Notes under the pieces: generated by a model | What the model was told of the DNA's origin: nothing | What the model saw: only the letters and a program-made list of their open reading frames with translations | Database searches by the model: none | In this document: positions 28,790-38,894 of the stretch, in pieces | How positions within the stretch are numbered: position 1 is the stretch's first letter | How the letters are laid out: each line of letters begins with the position of its first letter | Made by a program: the position numbers and the translations under genes | NCBI RefSeq assembly: GCF_000718165.1 | Contig: NZ_JOEY01000002.1 | Coordinates: 124,001 to 188,000, forward strand | Direction of reading: 5' to 3' | Length of the DNA: 64,000 nt | From: Streptomyces fulvoviolaceus | Lineage (GTDB): Bacteria > Actinomycetota > Actinomycetes > Streptomycetales > Streptomycetaceae

Positions 28790-29425
28790 ATGATGGTGCG
28801 CCGTCTCCTCCGTGCCGCCGCCGGTTCGGCCACGGTGCTCGCATTCGGTCTGCTGACCGCCTGCAGCGCCACCACCCACTCCACGCCCTCGGCTGCCGAC
28901 GGAACCACCGCCCCTACCGCCGGCGCGAGCCCTGCCGGTTCGATGAAGACGCTGCCACCGTCCCGCCTGTGCACCACCGCCCTGACCACGGGCGCCGCCC
29001 AGCAGCTCATCGCCGACCCTCGGCTCCAGACCCGGCTCAGCCCGAACAAGGGTGACGCCCCGGACGGCTGCAGTTACGCCGCCGCCGACGGACAGTCGAC
29101 GCTGGCCCTCACCCCGGCCTCCCGCGCCTACAAGGCCGAACTGTCCGCCGCCCACGCCCTCAGCGCGGACCCTGCCTCGGCCGGGATGCGCGACGTGCGG
29201 GTCGACCCGGTGAGCGACCTGGGCCGCCAGGCCTTCCGGGAGACCAGCTACCAGATACAGGCGCGACAGCACATCACCTTCGTCGTGTGGAACTCGGGAA
29301 CCCGGACCTGGGTCCTGACCTTCGCCACCACGGCGGACACCTCGGCAACACCGGCCACCGTGTCGGACGACAAGGTGGTCCAGGTGGCCCGCTCCATCAC
29401 GGCGAAACTGCCTGCTGGCCAGTGA
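28790..29425 (+). CDS. DUF3558-like lipoprotein
   Basis: 211 residues. The lipobox LLTAC at about residues 21-25 (MMVRRLLRAA start) directs lipidation at Cys25. A Ser/Thr/Pro/Ala-rich linker to about residue 50 follows, then a globular domain. That domain contains two spaced cysteines (LCTTAL ... DGCSYAAADG), as in the actinobacterial DUF3558 family, and ends VVQVARSITAKLP. The start could be either of two adjacent ATGs (28790, 28793); no strong ribosome site is seen. It is expected on the outer face of the membrane. Function of DUF3558 proteins is unknown; some have been linked to cell-envelope or antimicrobial-related loci. Confidence 0.72.
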   Translation: MMVRRLLRAAAGSATVLAFGLLTACSATTHSTPSAADGTTAPTAGASPAGSMKTLPPSRLCTTALTTGAAQQLIADPRLQTRLSPNKGDAPDGCSYAAADGQSTLALTPASRAYKAELSAAHALSADPASAGMRDVRVDPVSDLGRQAFRETSYQIQARQHITFVVWNSGTRTWVLTFATTADTSATPATVSDDKVVQVARSITAKLPAGQ

Positions 29426-29445
29426 GCCGCCCGTATACGGCGGAC

Positions 29446-29473
29446 GGGGCGCCCGGCGACCGCCGGACGCCCC
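29446..29473. terminator. terminator between the lipoprotein and cellulase genes
   Basis: GGGGCGCCCGGCG (29446-29458) pairs with CGCCGGACGCCCC (29461-29473), one mismatch. Lies between convergent genes and belongs to the same GGGCGCCCGG hairpin family. Confidence 0.75.
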
Positions 29474-29480
29474 ACTCGGC

Positions 29481-31964
<2,484 letters not shown>

Positions 31965-31968
<4 letters not shown>

Positions 31969-32957
31969 GCCGCCGCTCCCTTGGTGTCCTGGGCCTGGTC
32001 CGGGGTCGGCTCTTCTTCCGTACGGCGGCCCGTCAGCCGTAGGAACACGTCGTCCAGGCTCGGCCTACGCAGCCCTATGTCCTCGACGGGGATGCCGAAC
32101 TCGTGGAGGAACCGGGCCACTTCGGTCAGGGACCCCACCCGGTCGGCCACCGGCGCGTGGACGCGCAGTTCGGCCATGTCGGCCTCCGGTTGGCCGTGCG
32201 CGACCCGGGCGACCGCCTGCAACGCGTAGGGGACGTGGTCGCGTTCGCGCAGCACGACCTCGATACGGTCGCCGCCCACCCGGTTCTTCAGCCCGTCGGG
32301 AGTGTCGTCGACGATGGCCCGCCCCTGGTCGATGACGGTGATCCGGGAGGCCAGCTTGTCGGCCTCCTCCAGATACTGCGTGGTGAGCAGCACGGTGGTG
32401 CCGTCGGCCACCAACTGCCGTACCGCCTGCCAGACTTCGCCCCGGCCGCGCGGGTCGAGCCCGGTGGTCGGCTCGTCCAGGAAGAGCACGGCCGGGGCGA
32501 GGATCATCGACGCGGCCAGGTCGAGGCGGCGCCGCATGCCGCCGCTGTAGCCGCCGGCGCCCTTGTCGGCGGCCGCCTCCAGGTCGAACTGGCGCAGGAG
32601 TTGGGCGGCACGCAGCCGCGCCCGCTTCCGACCCAGATGGAACAGCCGGCCGAACATCTCCAGGTTCTGCCGGCCGGTGAGGATCTCGTCCACCGCCGCG
32701 TACTGCCCGGTGAGCCCGATCCGGGTGCGCACCTCGCGCGGCTGCCGGGCCACATCGAGTCCGGCCACCGTGGCGCGGCCCGCGTCGAGGCGCAGGAGCG
32801 TGGAGAGGATGCGTACGGCGGTGGTCTTGCCGGCGCCGTTCGGCCCGAGCAGCCCGTGCACGGCGCCGGGGCGGACGGCCAGGTCGAACCCGTCCAGGGC
32901 GCGCTTCTCGCCGTACCGCTTCTCCAGGCCCTCGGCCAGCACCACATGACCGTCCAT
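31965..32957 (-). CDS. ABC exporter ATPase (DrrA-like)
   Basis: 330 residues. Walker [10 protein letters not shown] (38-46), signature YSGGMRRRL, Walker [14 protein letters not shown], and the C-terminal DrrA-type extension ending with [14 protein letters not shown]. The ATG at 32957 has GGGAGGG upstream. It overlaps the permease start by four bases. The pair forms a DrrAB-type multidrug exporter; the neighbouring TetR_C-type regulator suggests self-protection against an amphiphilic drug. No biosynthetic genes are adjacent, so the compound may be foreign. Confidence 0.95.
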
Positions 32958-32991
32958 CTCGCCCTCCCGTGGTCGCCCCTTCTCACCCTGA

Positions 32992-33035
32992 AACTGGGTA
33001 CACCGTACCCGATTGTGCGTACGATGTACCCAGTT
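32992..33035. promoter_or_regulatory. double operator in the ABC exporter / TetR divergent promoter
   Basis: Two similar palindromes, GGGTAC-ACC-GTACCC (32996-33010) and GCGTAC-GAT-GTACCC (33017-33031), lie 21 bp apart, two helical turns. They are framed by an 11-bp perfect inverted repeat AACTGGGTACA/TGTACCCAGTT (32992-33002 and 33025-33035). This is a typical TetR arrangement for repression of both genes. Confidence 0.75.
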
Positions 33036-33063
33036 CAGTGTCGGACGATCTAAGCTGGACCGC

Positions 33064-33876
33064 ATGACGAGCGGCACGGTCGGCAGGAACGGCAAGGACA
33101 GCAAGGACGACCACGGCAGAAGCAGTCCGCAGACCAGCGGCAGCGGTGATATCGCCCGCACCCTCGACCTGTTGTGGAGCACCGGCCCTCGCCCCAGCCG
33201 CGGCCCCAAACCGGCCCTGACCGTCGAACGGATCGTGGACACGGCCGTCCGGATCGCGGACGAGGAGGGCGTGGACGCGGTCTCGATGCGCCGTATCGCC
33301 ACCGAGCTCGGCACCGGCACGATGTCGCTGTACCGGTACGTGCCCGGCAAGGCCGAGCTGCTCGACCTGATGCTGGACCGGGTCCGGCACCCCGCGGACC
33401 AGGAGCCCAGCCCTGGTGGCAGCGAGGGCTGGCGCACCGCCCTGGAGACCATGGCCCGCGACACCCTCGCCCTCTACCGCCGCCACCCCTGGCTGGTCCG
33501 CGTCAACCAGTCCCGCCCGATCCTCGGCCCGAGCGCCCTCGCCGCCCTGGAGAAGGTGCTCGGCCGGATCAAGCCCATGGGACTGACCGACCCGGAGCTG
33601 GTCTCGGCGGTCATCATGCTCGACGGATACGTCGTCGGGGCCGCCCGCACCCAGGTCCACCAGGAAGAGGCCGAACGCACCTCGGGCCTCAGCAACGCCG
33701 AGTTCTACGCCGCCCAGGTCCCGACCCTGGCCAAGGCCATGGCCACCGGCCACTACCCGGTCCTCGCGTCCCTCGCCCCGGAGACCTTCGACGCCGACTT
33801 CGACCACTTCGACTTCGGCCTCCAACGCATCCTGGACGGGCTGGAGGTGCTGGTCGCGCGGCGGCGGGGGGAGTGA
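33064..33876 (+). CDS. TetR-family regulator with tetracycline-repressor-type C-terminal domain
   Basis: 270 residues. After a charged, glycine-rich N-terminal extension of about 50 residues comes the DNA-binding domain: LTVERIVDTAVRIADEEG, then SMRRIATELGTGTMSLYRYV (HTH, in part), with the TetR_C domain in the rest. This subgroup commonly controls divergent ABC or MFS drug exporters. The ATG at 33064 lies just after the double operator; a GTG at 33013 would start inside the operator and is unlikely. It probably represses the exporter operon and itself until an efflux substrate binds. Confidence 0.93.
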   Translation: MTSGTVGRNGKDSKDDHGRSSPQTSGSGDIARTLDLLWSTGPRPSRGPKPALTVERIVDTAVRIADEEGVDAVSMRRIATELGTGTMSLYRYVPGKAELLDLMLDRVRHPADQEPSPGGSEGWRTALETMARDTLALYRRHPWLVRVNQSRPILGPSALAALEKVLGRIKPMGLTDPELVSAVIMLDGYVVGAARTQVHQEEAERTSGLSNAEFYAAQVPTLAKAMATGHYPVLASLAPETFDADFDHFDFGLQRILDGLEVLVARRRGE

Positions 33877-33883
33877 GGTCTGT

Positions 33884-34867
33884 TCAGTTACGGCGGGACA
33901 GTCGCCGGAATCCGAAGATGACCGCGGCGACGGCCGCCACCGCCAGCGCGCCGACCTTGAGGTTGCCGCCGGAGCCGCCGCCGTCCTCGCCGGCCTCCGC
34001 GGAACTTCCGCTGCCGGACGGGGACTTGGACCCGGTGTCCCCGGGCGCGTCCTCCGGCTTCACGGGACTGTCGGACCCCTCGGCGCCGAACATGAGCGTC
34101 GTACCGTCGTCGGTGTAGGTGACGGACTCGCCCTGCCCCAGGAACGGAACGCTCACCCGCTGCAGCCGCTTGAGTTTCCCGCCGTTCCAGTCGTACGCGA
34201 TCGCCCCGAAGTAGCTGCGCACGACGAGCTGTTGACCGTCGGGGGACAGCGCGGCGTCGGTGGCCTCCAGGTCGGCGACGGGGGCGATGGGCTTGAAGAC
34301 GTTGGTCCCGGAGGCGGAGAGCTCGGCCGGGCCCTCGTACAGGTGCCCGCCCTTCTCGTTCTTGTCGACGATGTAGACGCGGCCGGTCTTGGGGTGCACG
34401 ACCAGGGACTCGGCGTTCCGCGCTCCGTCCGAGTACTTCACGACGTACTGCGTGGCGCGGATCGTCTGGTCGGTGAGGTTCTTGGGCTCGGGGAGCTGGT
34501 AGATCCACACATAGGGCCAGGTGCCACCGAGGTTGTCGCCGATGTCACCGACGTAGATCTGGTTGTCGGGCCCGATGGAGATCGCCTCGACGTCTCGCGG
34601 CGTGCCGACGCCGGTGAGGGTGACGGTGGCCACAGTTTTGCCGGTGGAGCTGTCGACGGCGTAGAGGTACGCGCCGTCGTCGCTGTCGTTGTGCGTCCAG
34701 TAGATGCCGGGGTGCAGGTGCGAGGCGGCGAGGCCGCTGGACTCGGTGATGCGGGGGTCGGTGATGGTGAACGCCTTGTCCCCGTCCCCGTCTTCGGCCG
34801 CCGCGGGGGCCACGCCCGTGAGGGCGACGAGGGTGATGGCCGCGACCACACCGAGATACGCACGCAT
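33884..34867 (-). CDS. exported beta-propeller-like protein with C-terminal membrane anchor
   Basis: 327 residues. Signal peptide (ATG at 34867; hydrophobic VVAAITLVALTGVAPAAA). The central 230 residues contain propeller-like blades such as GIYWTHNDSDDGAYLYAVD, IGPDNQIYVGDIGDN and VVHPKTGRVYIVDKN. A Ser/Gly/Glu-rich linker then leads to a C-terminal hydrophobic helix (VGALAVAAVAAVIFGF) and RRLSRRN tail. The topology is extracytoplasmic propeller tethered to the membrane. There is no LPxTG motif, so it is not a sortase substrate. Enzymatic function unknown; homologues are usually called WD40-like or esterase-like phytase-related proteins. Confidence 0.75.
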   Translation of the reverse strand: MRAYLGVVAAITLVALTGVAPAAAEDGDGDKAFTITDPRITESSGLAASHLHPGIYWTHNDSDDGAYLYAVDSSTGKTVATVTLTGVGTPRDVEAISIGPDNQIYVGDIGDNLGGTWPYVWIYQLPEPKNLTDQTIRATQYVVKYSDGARNAESLVVHPKTGRVYIVDKNEKGGHLYEGPAELSASGTNVFKPIAPVADLEATDAALSPDGQQLVVRSYFGAIAYDWNGGKLKRLQRVSVPFLGQGESVTYTDDGTTLMFGAEGSDSPVKPEDAPGDTGSKSPSGSGSSAEAGEDGGGSGGNLKVGALAVAAVAAVIFGFRRLSRRN

Positions 34868-34956
34868 GTCCCCAAGCTTGCCATCCCGGTGAAGGGATCT
34901 GAGGCCGTGGCCCGCTTCACACCCCGCCGGGGTCGGCGATCAGCCATGATGAGCGG

Positions 34957-35634
34957 ATGCTTAGGTTCATGCCGGTCGGCGATTCCCAGACGATCGGAAG
35001 CGCGGGGGAACACACGTGGCGTTACCGGATGTGGCGGCACCTGCGTGACACATACGGCGGCCCGTTCGCCATCGTCGGCCCGCGCGAGACGCTGTACGAC
35101 AAGGCGACCGACTCCCCCACCTCGTACGAGTACGCCGACCCGGACTTCCCCAGCGCCCACCTGGCCGGCTGGGGCGAGGGCTGGCAGCACATGGTCCCGC
35201 TGATCGGCGAGGCGGTGCGCGCTCACCGGGCCGACGTTCTGCTGGTGTCGCTCGGCCTGATCGATCTGGGCTTCTACACGAACGCCGAGCAGACGGCGGA
35301 GAACGCCCGGGCCTTCATCGCCGAGGCGCGGGCGGTCAGGCCGCGGGTGCGGGTCGTGGTCCTCCCGGTGATCCCGAACGTCCGGGCGGAGTCTGACGCC
35401 CCGTTCGCGGCGCAGGTCACCCTCTTCAACGAACTCCTGGCGAAGGCGGTCGCCGACCTGGACGAGCCCCGCTCCCCGCTGCTGCTGGCGTCGCCGCCGC
35501 CGTCGTACGACATCAACCACGACACGTACGACGGCACCCACCCCAACGCAAGCGGCGAGCACAAGATCGCGGCGGCTTTCGCGGACGCGATGTACCAGGC
35601 GTGGGATCTGGGCGAGCCCTACGAGGCGGACTGA
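34957..35634 (+). CDS. SGNH/GDSL-type hydrolase
   Basis: 225 residues. Block I reads MPVGDSQT (Ser of GDS at about residue 9) and block V reads DGTHPNASG, providing the Asp-His pair. The usual block III GxND is replaced by LGLIDLGF, so one oxyanion residue differs. No signal peptide is visible, so the enzyme appears cytoplasmic. Members are esterases, lipases or carbohydrate deacetylases. The ATG at 34957 starts right at block I, as in many short family members. It is divergent from the propeller gene with 89 bp between starts. Confidence 0.85.
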   Translation: MLRFMPVGDSQTIGSAGEHTWRYRMWRHLRDTYGGPFAIVGPRETLYDKATDSPTSYEYADPDFPSAHLAGWGEGWQHMVPLIGEAVRAHRADVLLVSLGLIDLGFYTNAEQTAENARAFIAEARAVRPRVRVVVLPVIPNVRAESDAPFAAQVTLFNELLAKAVADLDEPRSPLLLASPPPSYDINHDTYDGTHPNASGEHKIAAAFADAMYQAWDLGEPYEAD

Positions 35635-35655
35635 CTGGACGTCCCTCCGCGTGCC

Positions 35656-35678
35656 CCGGCCACCGTGCGTGTCGTTGT
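35656..35678 (+). promoter_or_regulatory. conserved Uma2 upstream motif, decayed copy
   Basis: CCGGCCACCGTGCGTGTCGTTGT matches 21 of 23 bases of the motif before the intact Uma2 gene (42751-42773). In this copy only 8 bp separate it from the remnant ATG at 35687, against 48 bp there. Confidence 0.55.
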
Positions 35679-35686
35679 TCGCCTCG

Positions 35687-36176
35687 ATGAACGTCTTTAA
35701 AGGCCGAGGTCGTAGAAGGGTCCATCCTCATCTGGCCGCTGCAGAAGACGCACTGGCGGATCACGAGGAGCATCGTGGCGCAGCTGGGCAGCAGGTACCC
35801 CGTCCAGCGGTCGGACGTGCGCATCGACTACCCGGGCCACCTCAACGGTCTCGCCTCCGACGTGACACTTCTGGCCGAGGGCGCCGAGAAAATGCCCGGT
35901 GGGCTCTGGCACTACCAGGACGTCAGATTCGTCGCCGAGGTCATCTCGAAAGGCATGGCCCCACAACGACTACGGCCCCAAGAAGACCGCCTACGCCCTG
36001 GCTGAAGTCCCCGTGTATCTCATCGCAGACCCCTACCAGGCAAAGTGCCACGTCTACACCCAGCCCAAGGATGGTGACTACGCCACGGTGACGAGCGTCT
36101 CCTTCGGCACCGACATCGACCTGACCAGCACCGTCGGGGACCTCACCCTCAAGACCGACGAGTTCCCCGCGGCTGA
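35687..36176 (+). pseudogene. Uma2-family endonuclease-like gene, decayed
   Basis: Paralogue of the intact Uma2 gene at 42822-43409, with at least three lesions. The start ATG AAC GTC TTT AAA (MNVFK) is still recognisable. About 30 codons after it are deleted out of frame. The body (KAEVVEGSILIWPLQKTHW ... YQDVRFVAEVISKG) then runs from 35700 to about 35958, where one extra C in GGCCCCAC shifts the frame into NDYGPKKTAYALAEVPVYL. Near the end a C appears lost in TTCCCCGC, so the expected stop (TGA 36174) is bypassed. Two lesions are in C-runs and could be sequencing errors, but the large deletion is not. Uma2 (DUF820) proteins have a PD-(D/E)xK nuclease fold. Confidence 0.82.
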
Positions 36177-36194
36177 GCCGAGGGAGCGTCCGCC

Positions 36195-36896
36195 ATGTCC
36201 GAGCCCGGCAGCCAGGTTGCCTACTGGGATGCCGCCGCGGCCACGAAGACGTTCACGCACCCGCTCCATCCGCCCTGGCTCGACGGGATCAGCGGGCATG
36301 CCACGATTCTCGACTACGGATGCGGCTACGGCCGTGTCATGGCGGAGCTCCAACAGCACGGCTTCGACAACCTCACGGGCGTCGACATCTCGCCGGGAAT
36401 GATCGAACGAGCCCGCCGCCTGCACCCCACCCTGCGCTTCGCCACCCTGGACACGCCACCACTCTCGCCCTGCCCGGACGCCGCCTTCGACGCGGTCCTG
36501 CTCTTCGGCGTGCTGACGTGCGTACCCGGCGACGAGGCGCAGCACCGTTTGATCACCGAGCTGAACCGCGTCCTCAAGCCCGGCGGGATCCTCTACCTCA
36601 GCGACCTGCTGCTCCAGGACGACGAACGCAACCGCAGCCGCTACGACCGCCACGCCAACGACCATGGCAGTCACGGCAGTTACGGCGTCTTCGAAACCGG
36701 CGACGGCGCGATCTGCTGCCATCACCCGCGCGAGTGGCTCGCCACCCTGCTCACCGGATTCGAGACCGTCGCCACCCGGACCATCACGGTGCCCACCATG
36801 AACGGGCACGAGTCGACGGGGATCCAGATCCTCGCCCGCAAGCCCGCTGTCACCGCTGTCACCGCTGTCACCGCTGTCGGCGCACCATCTCGGTGA
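36195..36896 (+). CDS. SAM-dependent class I methyltransferase
   Basis: 233 residues. Motif I ILDYGCGYGRVMAEL, then LTGVDISPGMIERAR, FDAVLLFGVLTCVPG and LKPGGILYLSDLLL are all present. The ATG at 36195 has GAGGGAG ten bases upstream, within the tail of the Uma2 pseudogene. The C-terminus is unusual: a 9-bp tandem repeat adds AVTAVTAVTAV. Its 3' end overlaps the convergent AlkD-like gene by 29 bp. The acceptor is unknown. Confidence 0.9.
   Translation: MSEPGSQVAYWDAAAATKTFTHPLHPPWLDGISGHATILDYGCGYGRVMAELQQHGFDNLTGVDISPGMIERARRLHPTLRFATLDTPPLSPCPDAAFDAVLLFGVLTCVPGDEAQHRLITELNRVLKPGGILYLSDLLLQDDERNRSRYDRHANDHGSHGSYGVFETGDGAICCHHPREWLATLLTGFETVATRTITVPTMNGHESTGIQILARKPAVTAVTAVTAVGAPSR
36846..36881. 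repeat. four tandem 9-bp units (GCTGTCACC) at a convergent gene overlap
   Basis: Three perfect GCTGTCACC units and a fourth GCTGTCGGC. They encode Ala-Val-Thr repeats at the methyltransferase C-terminus and, on the other strand, contain the stop codon of the AlkD-like gene (36868-36870). Confidence 0.85.
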
Positions 36897-37548
36897 TCCA
36901 GATGGGCGCGAACGGGGACGTGCAGCCCGGGGGCGTCGGGTATTCCTTGAGTACCTCCAGGCGCTCACCGATGTCGAGGGCGCGGGTGCGGTGCTCGGCG
37001 TGCTCGATCCCGATCTGGGCCAGGCAGTGGTTCATCGCCCACTGCAGGCGATCCGGGGCATCCTTCATCTCCGCCTCGATGACGTCGAGCAGTCCGGCGA
37101 GGTCGAGACCCTCGGGCTTCTTCGCCACGCGTTCGGTGGTCAGCGCCCAGCCGGCACTCGCGACCACGGGATCAGGATCGGCGGACCAGAGCAGGCGCAG
37201 TTCCTCGGCGTGCGGGTTCTTCTTCACCACGTAGTTCACGAGCCAGTCGTGCACCTTGGGTGTGCGCGCCTCGCGCAGCATGACGTCCAACTCGTCACGC
37301 TCGAACGCCTTCGGGCGGCAGATCAGGAGCGCCAGCAATCGCGCCGCGGTGTCATCCGTCTCCCAGAGCCGGCACGCGAGTTCCTGCTGCGTCTTCAGCC
37401 GCTTCGCGAGCGCGCGCAGCTTGCCGAGGTTCACACCGTGATCGTCACCGTGCCTCTCGTTCACCGCGCGGGCCTTCGGGTCCTCGAGCCCGGCCAGCTC
37501 GGCCATCACCTCGGCGACCGTCGTCCCGGTCGGCGTCGTCTCGGCCAC
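36868..37548 (-). CDS. AlkD-like DNA alkylation repair (HEAT-repeat) protein
   Basis: 226 residues, mostly helical, with HEAT-like pairs and the segments HGVNLGKLRALAKRLK, RLLALLICRPK, VHDWLVNYVVKKNP and LQWAMNHCLAQIG that resemble the AlkC/AlkD glycosylase superfamily. AlkD removes N3/N7-alkylated bases without flipping them out. Here the typical catalytic Trp/Asp positions cannot be confirmed by eye, so activity is uncertain. The ATG at 37548 begins a short Thr-rich leader. It is convergent with the methyltransferase gene. Confidence 0.75.
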   Translation of the reverse strand: MAETTPTGTTVAEVMAELAGLEDPKARAVNERHGDDHGVNLGKLRALAKRLKTQQELACRLWETDDTAARLLALLICRPKAFERDELDVMLREARTPKVHDWLVNYVVKKNPHAEELRLLWSADPDPVVASAGWALTTERVAKKPEGLDLAGLLDVIEAEMKDAPDRLQWAMNHCLAQIGIEHAEHRTRALDIGERLEVLKEYPTPPGCTSPFAPIWITEMVRRQR

Positions 37549-37672
37549 CTCGGCCTCCTGTCCGTCACACGCGAAATTCAGCCTATGACGGAAGCCGGCC
37601 TATGGGTCGCCCGCCGTGGACGGGCAGCCTTCTCGCAAAGCGGCGCCCGCACCACCTGCCCCCCTTCGCGGA

Positions 37673-37700
37673 GATATCAAGTCTGAGTAGATTTGATATC
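37673..37700. promoter_or_regulatory. VapBC operator
   Basis: Perfect 8-bp inverted repeat GATATCAA (37673-37680) and TTGATATC (37693-37700) separated by 12 bp, 38 bp before the vapB ATG. It is unusually AT-rich for this genome and suits autoregulation by the VapB-VapC complex. Confidence 0.75.
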
Positions 37701-37738
37701 TTGGGCATGGAGCACCTGCCCGCCCCAGGGAGGCCCGC

Positions 37739-37954
37739 ATGGCACGAACAGTCATCGACATCGACGACGAGAAGCTGGCCGAAGCCGCCGAGATCTTCGG
37801 AACCACCACGAAAGTCGCCACGGTCAACGCGGCCCTTGAGGACGCCATCAAACGCCGCAAGCGGGCATCCTTCCTGAGCTGGCTGGCGGAAGGCGGACTG
37901 CCGGACCTGACCGGGCCCGTCGAAAAGCCGACCGACGCACAGGGCGCGGCGTGA
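37739..37954 (+). CDS. vapB: VapB-type antitoxin
   Basis: 71 residues. The N-terminus ARTVIDIDDEKLAEAAEIFG is the ribbon-helix-helix-type strand and helix of VapB (DUF2191-like) antitoxins, and the acidic/hydrophobic C-terminus (FLSWLAEGGLPDL) is the likely toxin-binding tail. The ATG at 37739 follows GGGAGG. The stop overlaps the vapC start by four bases. It should neutralise VapC and repress the operon through the inverted repeat upstream. Confidence 0.9.
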   Translation: MARTVIDIDDEKLAEAAEIFGTTTKVATVNAALEDAIKRRKRASFLSWLAEGGLPDLTGPVEKPTDAQGAA

Positions 37955-38367
37955 CCGATCGCTACCTGATCGACAAGTCGGCGTTGGCGCGTTATCCGAA
38001 ACCCACGGTCCGCGCCGTCATCGACCCCCTGCAGAACGCTGGGCTTCTCGCCGTGTGCGGTGCGATCGAACTCGAAGTTCTGCACAGCGCGCGATCGAAG
38101 GCAGACGCCGAACGGATCCGCGACGAGATGCGCGGCTTCGACTGGTTGCCGACCACCGACGAGGCCTGGGACCGCGCGCTGGAGGTCCAGACGCTCCTCA
38201 TCAACAGGGGTAACTGGAAGGCGCTCTCGGTCTCCGACTTGATCATCGCAGCAACAGCCGAGCGCCACGGCGCCGTCGTGCTGCACTACGACGGCGACTA
38301 CGACATGATCGCCTCGGTCACGAGCCAGCCGACGGCCTGGGTCGCCCCACCGGGCACGGCCGACTGA
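37951..38367 (+). CDS. vapC: VapC-type PIN-domain toxin
   Basis: 138-residue PIN-domain ribonuclease. The acidic site is visible: Asp8 in YLIDKSAL, Glu40 in CGAIELEVL, Asp in LSVSDLIIAATAE and the C-terminal HYDGDYD. VapC toxins cut tRNA or rRNA in a magnesium-dependent way. The GTG start overlaps the antitoxin stop (GTGA), the normal arrangement. It lies in an accessory stretch with a pseudogene and regulators, consistent with mobile-gene background. Confidence 0.93.
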   Translation: MTDRYLIDKSALARYPKPTVRAVIDPLQNAGLLAVCGAIELEVLHSARSKADAERIRDEMRGFDWLPTTDEAWDRALEVQTLLINRGNWKALSVSDLIIAATAERHGAVVLHYDGDYDMIASVTSQPTAWVAPPGTAD

Positions 38368-38391
38368 CCAGGCACCGGCCGGGCCACCCCA

Positions 38392-38811
38392 TCAACACGC
38401 GCCCCCGGCAACCCGCCCCACCACCTCCCCCAACAGCTCCCCGTCCACGAACGGCACCTTCTCCGACGGCACCGACCTCCACCCCAGCGGCCAGGTCACC
38501 CCCGTCAGCGCGGGCACGCCCACATACGCCAAGCTCCGGTCACCCCGAGTCAGGGCCCGCACCCCGGCGGGCCACCGGAATCCCGACGCGGTTTGCGGGG
38601 GCAACAGGAAGTACATGTTCCGCTCCCCCGTGGCCTCCTGGACGATCGGCCCCGCGTCGAAGTCCGTGGCCGACATCAACTCCGAGGCGACGCGCTCAGC
38701 CCGATCACCTCTGATGCGTACGGCGTCGAAGTGGATGCCGGCGTGCCGCAGGGCGTGTCCGGTGGCGGGGATCCAGGTCGGGATCCAGGGGGCGGCGATT
38801 CTCTCGTTCAT
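38392..38811 (-). CDS. hypothetical protein (conserved Streptomyces type)
   Basis: 139 residues, no signal peptide or membrane helix. It begins APWIPTWIPATGHALRHAGIHFDAVRI, then has MYFLLPPQTAS and a C-terminal half with ALTGVTWPLGWRSVP. I recognise this pattern from Streptomyces hypothetical proteins found beside XRE-DUF5753 regulators, but know no function. It is divergent from such a regulator here, with 83 bp between starts, which suggests a shared control region. No catalytic motif is evident. Confidence 0.72.
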   Translation of the reverse strand: MNERIAAPWIPTWIPATGHALRHAGIHFDAVRIRGDRAERVASELMSATDFDAGPIVQEATGERNMYFLLPPQTASGFRWPAGVRALTRGDRSLAYVGVPALTGVTWPLGWRSVPSEKVPFVDGELLGEVVGRVAGGAC

Positions 38812-38894
38812 GCCGCAAATGTTGCTGGTCGCTTACATACTGTGACCAGGGTTACGCAACGTCGGTGCGGGGCTGTGCAGTTGGGGAGGTCGGT

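Noticed and set aside
36078..36968. Minus-strand open frame of 296 codons with an SGDSGDSGDSG repeat
   Set aside because: Shadow of the methyltransferase gene; the repeat comes from the 9-bp DNA repeat read in another frame.
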